Of a stretch of DNA of 47,707 bases, positions 24,471-32,410 are shown in pieces. Positions within the stretch are counted from its first letter, which is position 1. The number at the start of each line of letters is the position of its first letter. Below the pieces are notes generated by a model, which was not told the DNA's origin, made no database searches, and saw nothing but the letters and a program-made list of their open reading frames with translations. Source of the stretch: Maritimibacter sp. REDSEA-S28_B5 (GTDB lineage Bacteria > Pseudomonadota > Alphaproteobacteria > Rhodobacterales > Rhodobacteraceae); NCBI GenBank assembly GCA_001626765.1, contig LUOO01000010.1:23668-71374 (forward strand), read 5' to 3'. The position numbers and the translations under genes are program-made.

Positions 24471-25675
24471 CCGATACACGCCTTCCCGTAACCGTTCTCT
24501 CCGGCTTTCTGGGCGCCGGAAAGACGACGCTCCTCAACCGCGTTCTCAACAATCGTGAAGGCCGTCGCGTCGCGGTGATCGTCAACGACATGTCCGAGGT
24601 CAACATCGACGCCGACCTCGTGCGCGAAGGGGCCAATCTGTCGCGCTCCGAGGAAAAGCTGGTCGAGATGTCGAACGGCTGCATCTGCTGCACGCTGCGC
24701 GATGACCTGTTGCAGGAGGTGCGGCGCCTCGCAGAGGAGGGCCGCTTCGATTACCTCCTCATCGAGTCGACGGGCATTTCCGAGCCGCTCCCGGTCGCCG
24801 CGACCTTTGATTTCCGCGACGAGTATGGCGAAAGCCTGTCGGACGTGTCGCGGCTTGATACGATGGTGACGGTCGTGGATGCCGTGAACCTCGTCGGTGA
24901 TTATTCCAGTCACGACTTCATCGCGGATCGGGGCGAAAGCCTTGGCGATGAGGACGAGCGCACCATCGTCCATCTGCTCACCGATCAGATCGAATTCGCG
25001 GATGTGGTGATCCTGAACAAGGTCAGCGACGCGGGGCCCGAGAAAACCGACGCGGCGCGCAAGATCATCCGCAGCCTCAATGCCGACGCGAAGATCATCG
25101 AGACGGATCATTCGGTGGTGGACGCGGCCGAAATCCTCGACACCGGACTCTTTGACTTCGACAAGGCGCATGAGCATCCCATGTGGGCGAAAGAGCTTTA
25201 TGGCTTTGCCGACCACGTGCCGGAGACCGAGGAATACGGGGTGGCAAGCTTTGTCTACCGCGCGCGCCAGCCCTTTGTGCCGGAAAAGATTCTTGCGGTG
25301 CTGAACGGCGACCTGCCCGGCGTGATCCGGGCCAAGGGGCATTTCTGGATCGCCACGCGCCCTGACTGGGTGGCGGAGTTCTCGCTCGCCGGTGCCCTGT
25401 CGTCGGTCTCGCCGCTTGGCACGTGGTGGGCTTCGGTGCCCCGCGAACGCTGGCCCGAACATGACAGCGCGCGCGGCTACATCGCCCAGCACTGGCAGGA
25501 GCCTTGGGGTGACCGGCGGCAGGAGCTTGTCTTCATCGGTGCGGGCATCGACTGGCCTGCGCTGAAGGCACGGCTCGACGCCTGCCTCGTGCCCGAGATC
25601 ATCGCGCAAAGCCCGGACAAGCTGCCCGACTATCCCGATCCGTTCCCCCTGTGGCGTCGTGCCGAGGCGGCGTGA
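24467..25675 (+). CDS. COG0523 (ZigA-like) GTPase, zinc-linked, copy 2
   Basis: A 402-residue second G3E GTPase. P-loop is [19 protein letters not shown]. The CxCC metal motif is [17 protein letters not shown]. Switch region [20 protein letters not shown]; nucleotide specificity [11 protein letters not shown]. The C-terminal CobW_C domain has [34 protein letters not shown] and [15 protein letters not shown], the layout of zinc-starvation ZigA/YciC-type members rather than of copy 1. The two paralogues differ clearly, so they may serve different clients. Its stop overlaps the DUF1826 start (TGATG). Confidence 0.9.
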   Translation: MTDTRLPVTVLSGFLGAGKTTLLNRVLNNREGRRVAVIVNDMSEVNIDADLVREGANLSRSEEKLVEMSNGCICCTLRDDLLQEVRRLAEEGRFDYLLIESTGISEPLPVAATFDFRDEYGESLSDVSRLDTMVTVVDAVNLVGDYSSHDFIADRGESLGDEDERTIVHLLTDQIEFADVVILNKVSDAGPEKTDAARKIIRSLNADAKIIETDHSVVDAAEILDTGLFDFDKAHEHPMWAKELYGFADHVPETEEYGVASFVYRARQPFVPEKILAVLNGDLPGVIRAKGHFWIATRPDWVAEFSLAGALSSVSPLGTWWASVPRERWPEHDSARGYIAQHWQEPWGDRRQELVFIGAGIDWPALKARLDACLVPEIIAQSPDKLPDYPDPFPLWRRAEAA

Positions 25676-26307
25676 TGCTTCAGACGGACCTCCTCTGCGC
25701 AACGCCGCGTGGTGTCGTTGTCTCGGACGGGCCGCTGGGCCTGTCCGCGATCAAACGCCCCGATTGCGCGGCGGCGCTGTGGCACCGCAGGCCGCTGCCG
25801 CGCTTTCAACGGTGGATCGACGCCCTCGCCCCCGAGCAACTGCCGCGAACGCGCATCATCCTGCGCCCCCAGGCGGTGCGCGACGCCATGCAGGCCGCCT
25901 GCACCGCGGCGGGCACGCCGGACGCCCCGGAACGGGAGATGCTGATCGACGATGTGGCGGCCTTGGCCGACATTTTCGCGGATATCATGGGGGCAGGGGT
26001 TCTTCGGCTGCGTGTCGATCCCGTGGCCACCAATGCCTGCCGGAAATTCCATATCGACGCGGTCACGGCGCGGATGATCTGCACCTACCGAGGCCCCGGC
26101 ACGCAGTATCGGATCGAGGGTGACAAGGTGGCCCCGGACACGATCCACGACGTGCCGCAGGGCTCTGCGATCATCCTGCGCGGAACCGACTGGCCCACGT
26201 CGGGCCAGACGCGGCTGCGTCACCGCTCACCGCCCATCGAGGGCACCGACACGACCCGTTTGCTGGTTGTGCTCGACCCCGTTGCCGGGCTGGAGGATGA
26301 CGAATGA
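25675..26307 (+). CDS. DUF1826 family protein
   Basis: A 210-residue cytoplasmic protein of the DUF1826 family. It has the conserved core LRLRVDPVATNACRKFHIDA, then VTARMICTYRGPGTQYRIEG and the C-terminal IILRGTDWP with RHRSPPIEG. The conserved Cys-Arg-Lys-Phe-His and following Tyr/Gly residues suggest a metal or cofactor site, possibly a cupin-like or oxygenase-like fold. DUF1826 genes are often found with COG0523 and zinc genes, as here. The biochemical role is not established from the sequence. The start at 25675 overlaps the COG0523 stop. Confidence 0.85.
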   Translation: MLQTDLLCATPRGVVVSDGPLGLSAIKRPDCAAALWHRRPLPRFQRWIDALAPEQLPRTRIILRPQAVRDAMQAACTAAGTPDAPEREMLIDDVAALADIFADIMGAGVLRLRVDPVATNACRKFHIDAVTARMICTYRGPGTQYRIEGDKVAPDTIHDVPQGSAIILRGTDWPTSGQTRLRHRSPPIEGTDTTRLLVVLDPVAGLEDDE

Positions 26308-26591
26308 CCGGCAATCTCGGTCAGACAAACCTCCGTCGCCGCAGAAGCCGCGCCCATCCGATGCAGGTCTATGACCGGCTGCCCGCCCCGGTGCGCAGAT
26401 GGCTCGCCCAGGCGCAGATGCCGTGGTCGCCCGAGGCCTGCCAGCGCATCTATGTCCGCGCGCGCCGCAAGGGCGAGACCATCGACGAGGTGCTCGCCCG
26501 GCTCGACCGGGCCGAGCGCCGGACGCTGGAGCGCGAACAGGCGGCGCGTGCGGCTGCGCCACGAAACTGTTCCCCCGCGGCGTTGCAATGA
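26304..26591 (+). CDS. DUF6525 family small protein
   Basis: A 95-residue basic protein beginning MTGNLGQTNLRRRRSRAHPM, then MQVYDRLPAPVRRWLAQAQM and PWSPEACQRIYVRARRKGET, with a C-terminal helix RLDRAERRTLERE. The 'YDRLPAPVRRWLA...PWSP' pattern is characteristic of DUF6525 proteins of Rhodobacteraceae. Function is unknown. It overlaps the DUF1826 stop by ATGA and precedes the DUF2796 gene, so it belongs to the zinc operon here. Confidence 0.75.
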   Translation: MTGNLGQTNLRRRRSRAHPMQVYDRLPAPVRRWLAQAQMPWSPEACQRIYVRARRKGETIDEVLARLDRAERRTLEREQAARAAAPRNCSPAALQ

Positions 26592-26631
26592 CGGCGCGGA
26601 CCCTCTTCAATCCACAGCGAAAGGAATCATC

Positions 26632-27330
26632 ATGAAACGTCTCTCGACATCCGCACTCGCCACGCTCGCGCTCGCCACCACGCCGCTTGTCGCGCAGGAC
26701 GACGCGCAGCGCGAAATGGGCGCCCATGTGCATGGGATCAGCACGCTCGAACTCGCGGTCGAGGGCAACGCGCTCGAGATGAACCTCCTGTCGCCCGGAA
26801 TGGACATCGTCGGCTTTGAATACGTGGCCGAAAGCGAGGCTGACAAGGACGCGGTCGAGGCTGCGATCCGCACGATGCTGATGCCCGAGAACATCGTGAC
26901 CCTGCCCGAGGCCGCCGAGTGCCGGCTGACCGAGGTTCTCGCGCATCTGCACGCGGGCGACCACGATCACGACGACATGGACGAACATGCGGAAGGCGAG
27001 GCGCATGATCACGATCACGATCACGCCGAGGGCGAGGACCACGATCATGACCACGAGGCACATGCCGAGGGCGAGGACCACGATCATGACCACGAAGAAC
27101 ATGCCGAGGGCGAAGATCACGACCACGACCACGCGGACGGCGCGGTCCATTCCGAGTTCCACGCAAGCTACGCCTTCGACTGTGCCCACCCCGAAGAGCT
27201 GACGACCGTCGCCTTTCCGTTCTTCGCGGCCTTTGAGAACGCGCAGGAAATCGAGGCGGAATTTGTGACCGAGGCCGGGGCAGGGGCCGCGGAAATCGGT
27301 CGTGATCGCCCCGAACTGGCGCTTCAGTAA
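26632..27330 (+). CDS. zrgA: DUF2796 zinc-binding periplasmic protein (ZrgA-like)
   Basis: A 232-residue secreted protein; ATG 26632 follows AAGGAA. Signal peptide is residues 1-22 (KRLSTSALATLALATTPLVA). The mature N-terminus has the DUF2796 signature REMGAHVHGISTLELAVEGN. Residues 105-165 are an extraordinary His/Asp/Glu tract with repeated HAEGEDHDHDH units. The C-terminus SEFHASYAFDCAHPEELTTV completes the family. In Vibrio cholerae a DUF2796 protein is the periplasmic part of the ZrgABCDE zinc importer, and here the same five-gene set follows. It likely captures zinc for the adjacent ABC proteins. Confidence 0.88.
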   Translation: MKRLSTSALATLALATTPLVAQDDAQREMGAHVHGISTLELAVEGNALEMNLLSPGMDIVGFEYVAESEADKDAVEAAIRTMLMPENIVTLPEAAECRLTEVLAHLHAGDHDHDDMDEHAEGEAHDHDHDHAEGEDHDHDHEAHAEGEDHDHDHEEHAEGEDHDHDHADGAVHSEFHASYAFDCAHPEELTTVAFPFFAAFENAQEIEAEFVTEAGAGAAEIGRDRPELALQ

Positions 27331-27332
27331 CG

Positions 27333-28025
27333 ATGACCAAGCCCGCTTTGTCCCTGTCCGAGGTTGCCTTTTCCTGGCCGGGGCGAAGCGGCTTTTCCCT
27401 GACCTGTCCCGCGTTCGATCTGGCCGCCGGTGAAAGCGTGCTTCTGCTGGGCGAAAGCGGGTCGGGCAAATCGACGCTTCTGTCGTTGATCTGCGGCATC
27501 GTCACGGCGGATCGGGGGCAGGTCGCGGTGAATGGAACCGACCTCACCACCCTGCGCCCCGGTGCGCGGGATCGGTTTCGCGCCGACCAGATCGGCGTGA
27601 TCTTTCAACAGTTCAACCTGCTGCCCTATGCCAGCGTGGCGGATAACATCCTGCTTCCCCTGCGGTTCGCCAAGGCGCGGCGCGACCGCGCCGGGGGGCG
27701 GGACGAGGCCGACCGCCTCTGCACGGCGCTCGGATTGCCGGGTGACGTGATGGGCCAGCCTGCGGGGCGGTTGAGCGTGGGCCAGCAACAGCGTGTCGCC
27801 GTGGCCCGCGCGCTGATCGGCGCACCGCCCCTGATCGTCGCGGACGAGCCGACGTCAGCGCTGGACGCGGCCACGCAGGACAGCTTCTTGAGCCTGCTCT
27901 TCGAACAATGCGCGCGCGCCGGCTCGGCGCTTCTCATGGTCAGTCACGACGAACGGCTGGGGGCCCGGTTCGACCGGGTGGTCGATCTTGCCGATATCGT
28001 CACGACCGACCGGGGGACCGCATGA
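27333..28025 (+). CDS. ABC transporter ATPase (LolD/MacB type, Zrg-like)
   Basis: A 230-residue ATPase. Walker A is LLGESGSGKSTLLSLI, Q-loop GVIFQQFNLLPYASVADNIL, signature LSVGQQQRVAVARALIG (with SVGQ in place of SGGQ), Walker B LIVADEPTSALD, H-loop LMVSHDERLGARF. It is of the LolD/FtsE group that drives MacB-type permeases rather than the ZnuC group. It starts 2 bp after the DUF2796 stop and overlaps the permease by ATGA. With these neighbours it should power the ZrgABCDE-like system. Confidence 0.92.
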   Translation: MTKPALSLSEVAFSWPGRSGFSLTCPAFDLAAGESVLLLGESGSGKSTLLSLICGIVTADRGQVAVNGTDLTTLRPGARDRFRADQIGVIFQQFNLLPYASVADNILLPLRFAKARRDRAGGRDEADRLCTALGLPGDVMGQPAGRLSVGQQQRVAVARALIGAPPLIVADEPTSALDAATQDSFLSLLFEQCARAGSALLMVSHDERLGARFDRVVDLADIVTTDRGTA

Positions 28026-29272
28026 TCCTGCGGCTCGCCATCGGGTCGCTTCTGGCGCGCGCGCTCACCGTGGGGATGACCGTGCTTGCCATCGCCATGT
28101 CGGTCGCGCTGTTTCTGGGTGTCGAAAAGCTGCGCACCGGCGCGCGGGCGAGCTTTGCCGACACGATCTCGGGCACCGACCTGATCGTGGGCGCGCGGTC
28201 GGGCAACGTGCAGCTTCTGCTTTATTCCGTGTTCCGCATCGGCAACGCCACGAACAACGTGACCTGGGAAAGCTATCAGGATATCGCGAACCGGGGCGAG
28301 GTCGATTGGATCGTGCCCATATCGCTGGGCGACAGTCACCGGCAGTTCCGGGTCATGGGCACGACGTCCGAGTTCTTTGACCGCTACAAGTTCCGGGGCG
28401 ATCGGTCGCTGACCTTTGCGGACGGTCGCGCGATGGATGACCTCTATGACACCGTGATCGGGGCCGATGTGGCGGCAACGCTCGGCTATGAGGTGGGCGA
28501 CCCCATCGTCGTCGCCCATGGTCTCGCCTCCTTCACCGAGCACGATGACCAGCCGTTCCGGGTTGCCGGTATCCTTGCCAAGACCGGCACGCCGGTGGAC
28601 CGCACCGTGATCGTCAGCATGGAGGCGATCGAGGCGATCCATGTCGACTGGCAAAGCGGTGCGAAGATCCCCGGTCGGACCACACCCGTGGATCAGATCC
28701 GCCAGATGGACCTGACCCCCACCGCGATCACCGCCGCCCTTGTCGGGACCAAGTCCCGGCTTCAGATCTTTGCCCTTCAGCGGTGGATCAACGAATACCC
28801 CGAGGAACCGCTTCTGGCCGTGATGCCCGGCGTGGCGCTGGCCGAACTCTGGCAGATCGTGGGGATCGCCGAGACCGCGCTGATCGGCGTGTCCGCCATG
28901 GTCGTGGTCACGGCGCTCCTGGGGATGATGGCGATGATCCTGTCGTCGCTGGGCGAGCGGCGCCGCGAAATGGCGATCTGGCGGGCGATGGGCGCGCGAC
29001 CTGCGACGATTCTCGGCCTGCTCGTGCTTGAAGCGGTGCTCATGGCGCTGGCAGGCACGCTCATCGGCATGGCGCTGCTTTACGGCGCGCTGGCCGTGTT
29101 CCGCCCCTTGATCGACAGCGCCTTCGGCCTGTGGCTTCCCATCGATCCCCCCTCCGGGCGCGAGCTTGCAACGCTCGCGATCGTGATCGGCGCGGCGGCG
29201 CTCGCGAGCCTTCTTCCGGCACTGCGGGCCTATCGTTTGTCGCTGGCCGATGGCATGATGGTGCGGACATGA
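28022..29272 (+). CDS. MacB/FtsX-type ABC permease (Zrg-like)
   Basis: A 416-residue membrane protein with one N-terminal membrane helix (ALTVGMTVLAIAMSVALFLG), a large periplasmic domain (residues 45-285) and three C-terminal helices (GVSAMVVVTALLGMMAMILS; LLVLEAVLMALAGTLIGMAL; ATLAIVIGAAALASLLPALR). The coupling motif is ERRREMAIWRAMGARPATIL, standard for MacB/LolC/FtsX proteins. Such permeases use mechanotransmission and often move substrates away from the membrane, so its role with a zinc-binding partner is intriguing. It corresponds to the permease of the V. cholerae zrg operon by synteny. ATGA overlaps on both sides. Confidence 0.9.
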   Translation: MILRLAIGSLLARALTVGMTVLAIAMSVALFLGVEKLRTGARASFADTISGTDLIVGARSGNVQLLLYSVFRIGNATNNVTWESYQDIANRGEVDWIVPISLGDSHRQFRVMGTTSEFFDRYKFRGDRSLTFADGRAMDDLYDTVIGADVAATLGYEVGDPIVVAHGLASFTEHDDQPFRVAGILAKTGTPVDRTVIVSMEAIEAIHVDWQSGAKIPGRTTPVDQIRQMDLTPTAITAALVGTKSRLQIFALQRWINEYPEEPLLAVMPGVALAELWQIVGIAETALIGVSAMVVVTALLGMMAMILSSLGERRREMAIWRAMGARPATILGLLVLEAVLMALAGTLIGMALLYGALAVFRPLIDSAFGLWLPIDPPSGRELATLAIVIGAAALASLLPALRAYRLSLADGMMVRT

Positions 29273-29781
29273 CACAGACCTTTTTCAACCGCCGCCAATT
29301 CGCCCTGCTCGCCGCAAGTGGTGTGGGCCTGCCGACTGCGTTGCGGGCGGCGGGGTATCGCGAGATTACGTGGGATGACCTCATTCCCGCCGGCGTGCCC
29401 TATTCCGAGGTGGTCGGTCAGGGCGAGATGGACATCCTGAACGACACCTGGGCCCCGATCTTTGACGAGAACGGCACCAAGATGAACGAGAGCCTCGATG
29501 GTCAGGTCATCAAGATGCCCGGCTACATCATCCCTCTCGAAAGCTCGAAAAAGGGCGTGACCGAGTTCATCCTCGTTCCCTATGTCGGGGCCTGCATCCA
29601 CGTGCCGCCGCCGCCGCCCAATCAATTGGTCTTTGCCACGACCAAGCGACCCTGGCCCAGTGAACGGCTCTGGGACGCGCTCTGGGTCACGGGCACGCTG
29701 ACGATAAACCTGATGTCGACCAACCTTGGCGACATCGGCTATGCGCTCGAAGTGACGGATATGGAGCTTTACGAGTGGTAG
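29269..29781 (+). CDS. DUF3299 family exported protein, copy 1
   Basis: A 170-residue DUF3299 protein. An N-terminal export signal with a twin-Arg-like start (FNRRQFALLAASGVGLPTAL) is followed by REITWDDLIPAGVPY. The family core is QVIKMPGYIIPLESSKKGVT, then FILVPYVGACIHVPPPPPNQ with a conserved Cys-Ile-His-Val. The end is NLGDIGYALEVTDMELYEW. It is secreted, probably periplasmic, and the Cys/His centre may bind metal. DUF3299 proteins are parts of zrg-type operons. It overlaps the permease stop (ATGA) and the next copy. Confidence 0.88.
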   Translation: MTQTFFNRRQFALLAASGVGLPTALRAAGYREITWDDLIPAGVPYSEVVGQGEMDILNDTWAPIFDENGTKMNESLDGQVIKMPGYIIPLESSKKGVTEFILVPYVGACIHVPPPPPNQLVFATTKRPWPSERLWDALWVTGTLTINLMSTNLGDIGYALEVTDMELYEW

Positions 29782-30278
29782 GCGCAAAGATATCCCGCCG
29801 GGCTTTCGGCCTCGGGCTTGGCCTGATCGCCGTTGCGCGTCCCGCGTTGACCGAAACGGTCGTGGACCTGACATGGCAGGACCTGCTGCCCAAGGGCGAG
29901 GTCGTGCTTCCCCCCGAACTTCAAGGTCTCATCGACCACGACGGCCCTTCGATGGAGGGGCGCCAGCCGATGTCGACCGGCGTGCGCACCGACTGGAACG
30001 GCGCGAGCGTCCGCCTGTCCGGGTTCGTCCTCCCGCTGGACTATCAGGGCACCGGCGTCACCGCCTTCATGCTGGTGCCCTATGTGGGCGCCTGCATCCA
30101 TGTGCCGCCGCCGCCCGCGAACCAGCTTGTTCTGGTCACGACCGAAACCCCCTATGAGGTCGACGGCCTTTTCTCGGCCGTCACGGTCACCGGCATGTTC
30201 GGCACCGCCTCGACCTCGACCCAACTCGCAGACATCGGCTATGCGCTGTCAGCCGAGGACATTCGCGCCTTTCGCTGA
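29775..30278 (+). CDS. DUF3299 family exported protein, copy 2
   Basis: A 167-residue paralogue of the preceding gene. The start is GTG 29775, overlapping the previous stop. The signal AKISRRAFGLGLGLIAVARP again has a paired-Arg start. The core VRLSGFVLPLDYQGTGVTAF, then MLVPYVGACIHVPPPPANQL is nearly the same as in copy 1, while flanks differ. The end STQLADIGYALSAEDIRAFR matches the family. Tandem DUF3299 genes occupy the last two positions of zrg-like operons. It is the last intact gene of the zinc block; beyond it is a permease fragment and the IS21 remnant. Confidence 0.88.
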   Translation: MVGAKISRRAFGLGLGLIAVARPALTETVVDLTWQDLLPKGEVVLPPELQGLIDHDGPSMEGRQPMSTGVRTDWNGASVRLSGFVLPLDYQGTGVTAFMLVPYVGACIHVPPPPANQLVLVTTETPYEVDGLFSAVTVTGMFGTASTSTQLADIGYALSAEDIRAFR

Positions 30279-30339
30279 GACTTGGGTTTCCCGCAGAGGC
30301 GAGGTGCCCGGGTGGGAACTCGCGCATCGTGTGATCGCG

Positions 30340-30510
30340 TTACTTCTGCCATTTTGCTGATCGTCGGACCCGTCGTGGCCGCAGCCGCCAAACGAACAAA
30401 AGGCCACCGATCAGGCCGGTCACCAGCCCGATTGAGATATCGTCCGGTGGCACGATCGTTCGCGCCAGGATGTCGCACCAGATGGGGAAGAACGCATCAG
30501 TTTTGATACT
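30340..30510 (-). pseudogene. C-terminal fragment of a FecCD/BtuC-type iron ABC permease
   Basis: Only about 55 codons remain, ending at TAA 30342-30340. The sequence WCDILARTIVPPDDISIGLV, then TGLIGGLLFVWRL is the highly conserved C-terminus of FecCD-family siderophore or heme permeases (usually 'D..AR.i..p.eiPvGv.ta.iG.p.F.wll'). The rest of the gene is missing, cut at the IS21-type end near 30524. It shows that a metal-siderophore transporter once lay next to the zinc block and was destroyed by the insertion or by a rearrangement. Confidence 0.75.
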
Positions 30511-30523
30511 GGTGAGCAACACG

Positions 30524-31378
30524 TGTCAATCGGCCGCGAAAATTGCCCCCTATCGGCGCCCAAAATTGACCCCTTCTGGCACCACGGAAGCTGGCCTGAT
30601 GCGGTGTAGCCTCCACACAGTGCAGCCGCGTCGGGCCAGCGGCATTTCGGCTATTCGCGGGTCTTGAAGCGCCAGCTCTCGTTGCCGGTTTCGACGATGT
30701 CACAGTGATGCGTGAGGCGATCGAGAAGCGCAGTCGTCATCTTCGCGTCGCCAAAGACCGAAGGCCATTCGGCAAAGTCGAGGTTGGTCGTCACGATGAT
30801 CGAGGTGCGCTCGTAGAGGCGGCTGATGAGATGGAATAGCAGTTGGCCGCCGGTCTGCGCGAAGGGGAGATAGCCGAGCTCGTCAAGGATTAGGAAGTCG
30901 AGGCGGCAAAGCAGGTCTGCCGTGCGCCCCTGTCGGTCGGCACGGGCCTCGGCACCCAGCTTGTTCACGAGGTCGACCACGTTGAAAAACCGACCGCGCT
31001 TACTTTGCCAAATGCACGATCGGGGATGCTGATCGCGAGATGTGATTTGCCCGTTCCCGTGCCACCGTTCAGCACGACGTTGCGCTGCTGATCGAGAAAG
31101 TCACCCGATGCCAGATCGCGCACCAGAGATTCGTTCACGGGCGTATCTTCGAAGATGAACTCGTCGACCTCTTTGGCAAGCGGGAGGCGGGCGATGGTCA
31201 GCTGATCCTTGATCGAACGTGCCTGTTACTCGCTTGTCTCGGCGCTCAAAGGGTCACCGACAATCTGCTGTGGCTCGTGCTGCCACTTCAGCGCCGTGGC
31301 GATGATCTCATCGTAAACGGTCTTCATGCCTTAGAGCTTCAGCTGGCTCATCGAGTCCAGCACCTGTGATCTTTCCAT
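30524..31378 (-). mobile_element. IS21-family element, right portion (decayed)
   Basis: A probable IS end TGTCAATCGGCCGCG starts at 30524, with internal AAAATTGCCCC and AAAATTGACCCC repeats before the istB stop. The element part reaches to the istB start at 31378; no istA lies upstream. It is the mirror of the istA-only remnant at 15925-17190. Confidence 0.65.
30651..31378 (-). pseudogene. istB: IS21 helper ATPase IstB, degraded
   Basis: Starts at ATG 31378 (MERSQVLDSMSQLKL), then an in-frame TAA replaces the usual Tyr codon at codon 16. Homology continues as TVYDEIIATALKWQHEPQQI, another stop replaces a sense codon near 31229, then [16 protein letters not shown] (Walker A) and a frameshift near 31000. 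The last third is open: [20 protein letters not shown] (Walker B) and [19 protein letters not shown] sequence (here [20 protein letters not shown]). At least three inactivating changes make it nonfunctional. It retains most of the length (about 240 codons). Confidence 0.85.
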
Positions 31379-31746
31379 GTTTGGGCCTACTCAAGCGAAC
31401 AGTCATAACGAGGGCTTATCCGTCGGAAACGACGACCAGAAGCTTTTCCATTCGCCCATTGGTATGCCCTTCGGTGGCCCGGGGCGGGATGCAAGCATGA
31501 CCCAAGACGGCGCCGCAGAGTATCTCTGTGGCCTGCTGATAGGTCCGCTACAAGGTTCATGAGGGGGGCGGAGCCGCTCAGATCGGCGAAGGGTTAGGCC
31601 AGTCCTGTGCTGGCGGGGTTCTCGGCAGGGAACAACCCATGCGTATCACAGGCGGTCACACAATTCGCGTTTCCTTTTTGTTTTGATTGACACCATATCC
31701 TAAGTTTTGCTACAAAAAATAATAATATCAATAACTTAGCGTAGAC
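31379..31746. other. Non-coding junction region before right att copy
   Basis: I see no credible gene here. Short open frames on both strands have no family match. Bases 31660-31746 are strongly A/T-rich for this genome (runs such as CTACAAAAAATAATAATATC), typical of attachment-site flanks. The part beside istB may be the scar of the missing istA half. Confidence 0.5.
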
Positions 31747-31763
31747 TCCTACCACCCCAGCCA
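31747..31763 (+). other. Putative att core, 3' end of tRNA-Gln (right copy)
   Basis: TCCTACCACCCCAGCCA, identical and in direct orientation to 14718-14734. Short similarity continues to the right (CTTCCT a few bases later in both). It has the form of a tRNA-Gln 3' end with CCA and no tRNA body. Sequence right of it looks like ordinary chromosome, so this is the probable right border of the island array. Confidence 0.7.
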
Positions 31764-31855
31764 TTTCTTCCTGAGATTGATGATAGCACGCGTCCCGCGG
31801 CGTTCCGAGGGTCGCGTTGCCGACGCGCTGGCCGGGGGTGTCCTCCGCCGCCGGA

Positions 31856-32410
31856 TCAGAGATGCCAATCCTCGATAAGCGCACGAGCGATGGGTGGCAG
31901 GGGCGTGCCGTCGGAGGGTAGATGGCGGGGCGTTGCCAGATGCACCGTGCCTTTGGACAAAGGGGAGAGTCCCGGGGGTGCAGAAAGGCCCCAGTCCTGC
32001 CCGGCCACGGTCCAGCACGTCTTGACCTGCGTGGTGTGCCCCGTGTCCTCCCCCGTCCTTGCCGCCATCCGACACCACCCCAGACCGCGCACGAAGGCGG
32101 GTTCGGCGAGCCGATCGTCCTCGCTCAGGGCGCGCCGCGCGCCGTCCTGCCAGCGCCACTCGCCAAGGCCCGAGGTGCTGCTGTGCGACGTGATTACGGC
32201 GAGCCGCCGGATGAGCCCCGACACCTCGTCCCCGAGCCGGAGCGGCACCGGGGCGTCCGGCGCGCGTCCAGGCAGGTGCAGGACCGGTGCCTGCGTGATC
32301 ACGAGAAAGGCCGCGTCCATGCCATTGCGCGCGAAGCACTGGCGCAGGCTTATCCTCAGCGGGACATAGCCATCGAGGATGTCCTCGAAAAAGCGGGCGT
32401 CCGGCGGCAT
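31856..32410 (-). CDS. Hypothetical protein at the end of the GS/Rieske operon
   Basis: A protein of 184 residues starting at ATG 32410, overlapping the stop of the glutamine-synthetase-like gene (TGATG). It begins MPPDARFFEDILDGYVPLRI, includes LRQCFARNGMDAAFLVITQA and a C-terminal LATPRHLPSDGTPLPPIARA. There is no signal peptide and no membrane segment. I do not recognise the family. The tight overlap implies it works with the ligase and oxygenase, for example as an accessory or hydrolase subunit. It ends 92 bp from the island border; its 3' end looks intact. Confidence 0.6.
   Translation of the reverse strand: MPPDARFFEDILDGYVPLRISLRQCFARNGMDAAFLVITQAPVLHLPGRAPDAPVPLRLGDEVSGLIRRLAVITSHSSTSGLGEWRWQDGARRALSEDDRLAEPAFVRGLGWCRMAARTGEDTGHTTQVKTCWTVAGQDWGLSAPPGLSPLSKGTVHLATPRHLPSDGTPLPPIARALIEDWHL

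Noticed and set aside
23215..25675. Cobalamin biosynthesis (cobW) genes
   Set aside because: Both are COG0523 GTPases but sit in a Zur-linked zinc operon with no cob genes nearby, so a zinc role is favoured.
26227..27189. Minus-strand open frame of 320 codons opposite the DUF2796 gene
   Set aside because: It mirrors the same kind of His/Asp repeat and has no ribosome site or family. The plus-strand gene is a clear DUF2796 protein.
27944..29275. 443-codon minus-strand open frame
   Set aside because: It is antisense to the MacB-type permease with three clear membrane helices and coupling motif; no family match for the antisense product.
31749..32339. 196-codon minus-strand frame in another phase of the 184-residue gene
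   Set aside because: Arg/Gly/Ala-rich composition typical of a shadow. The frame starting at 32410 overlaps the ligase stop properly.
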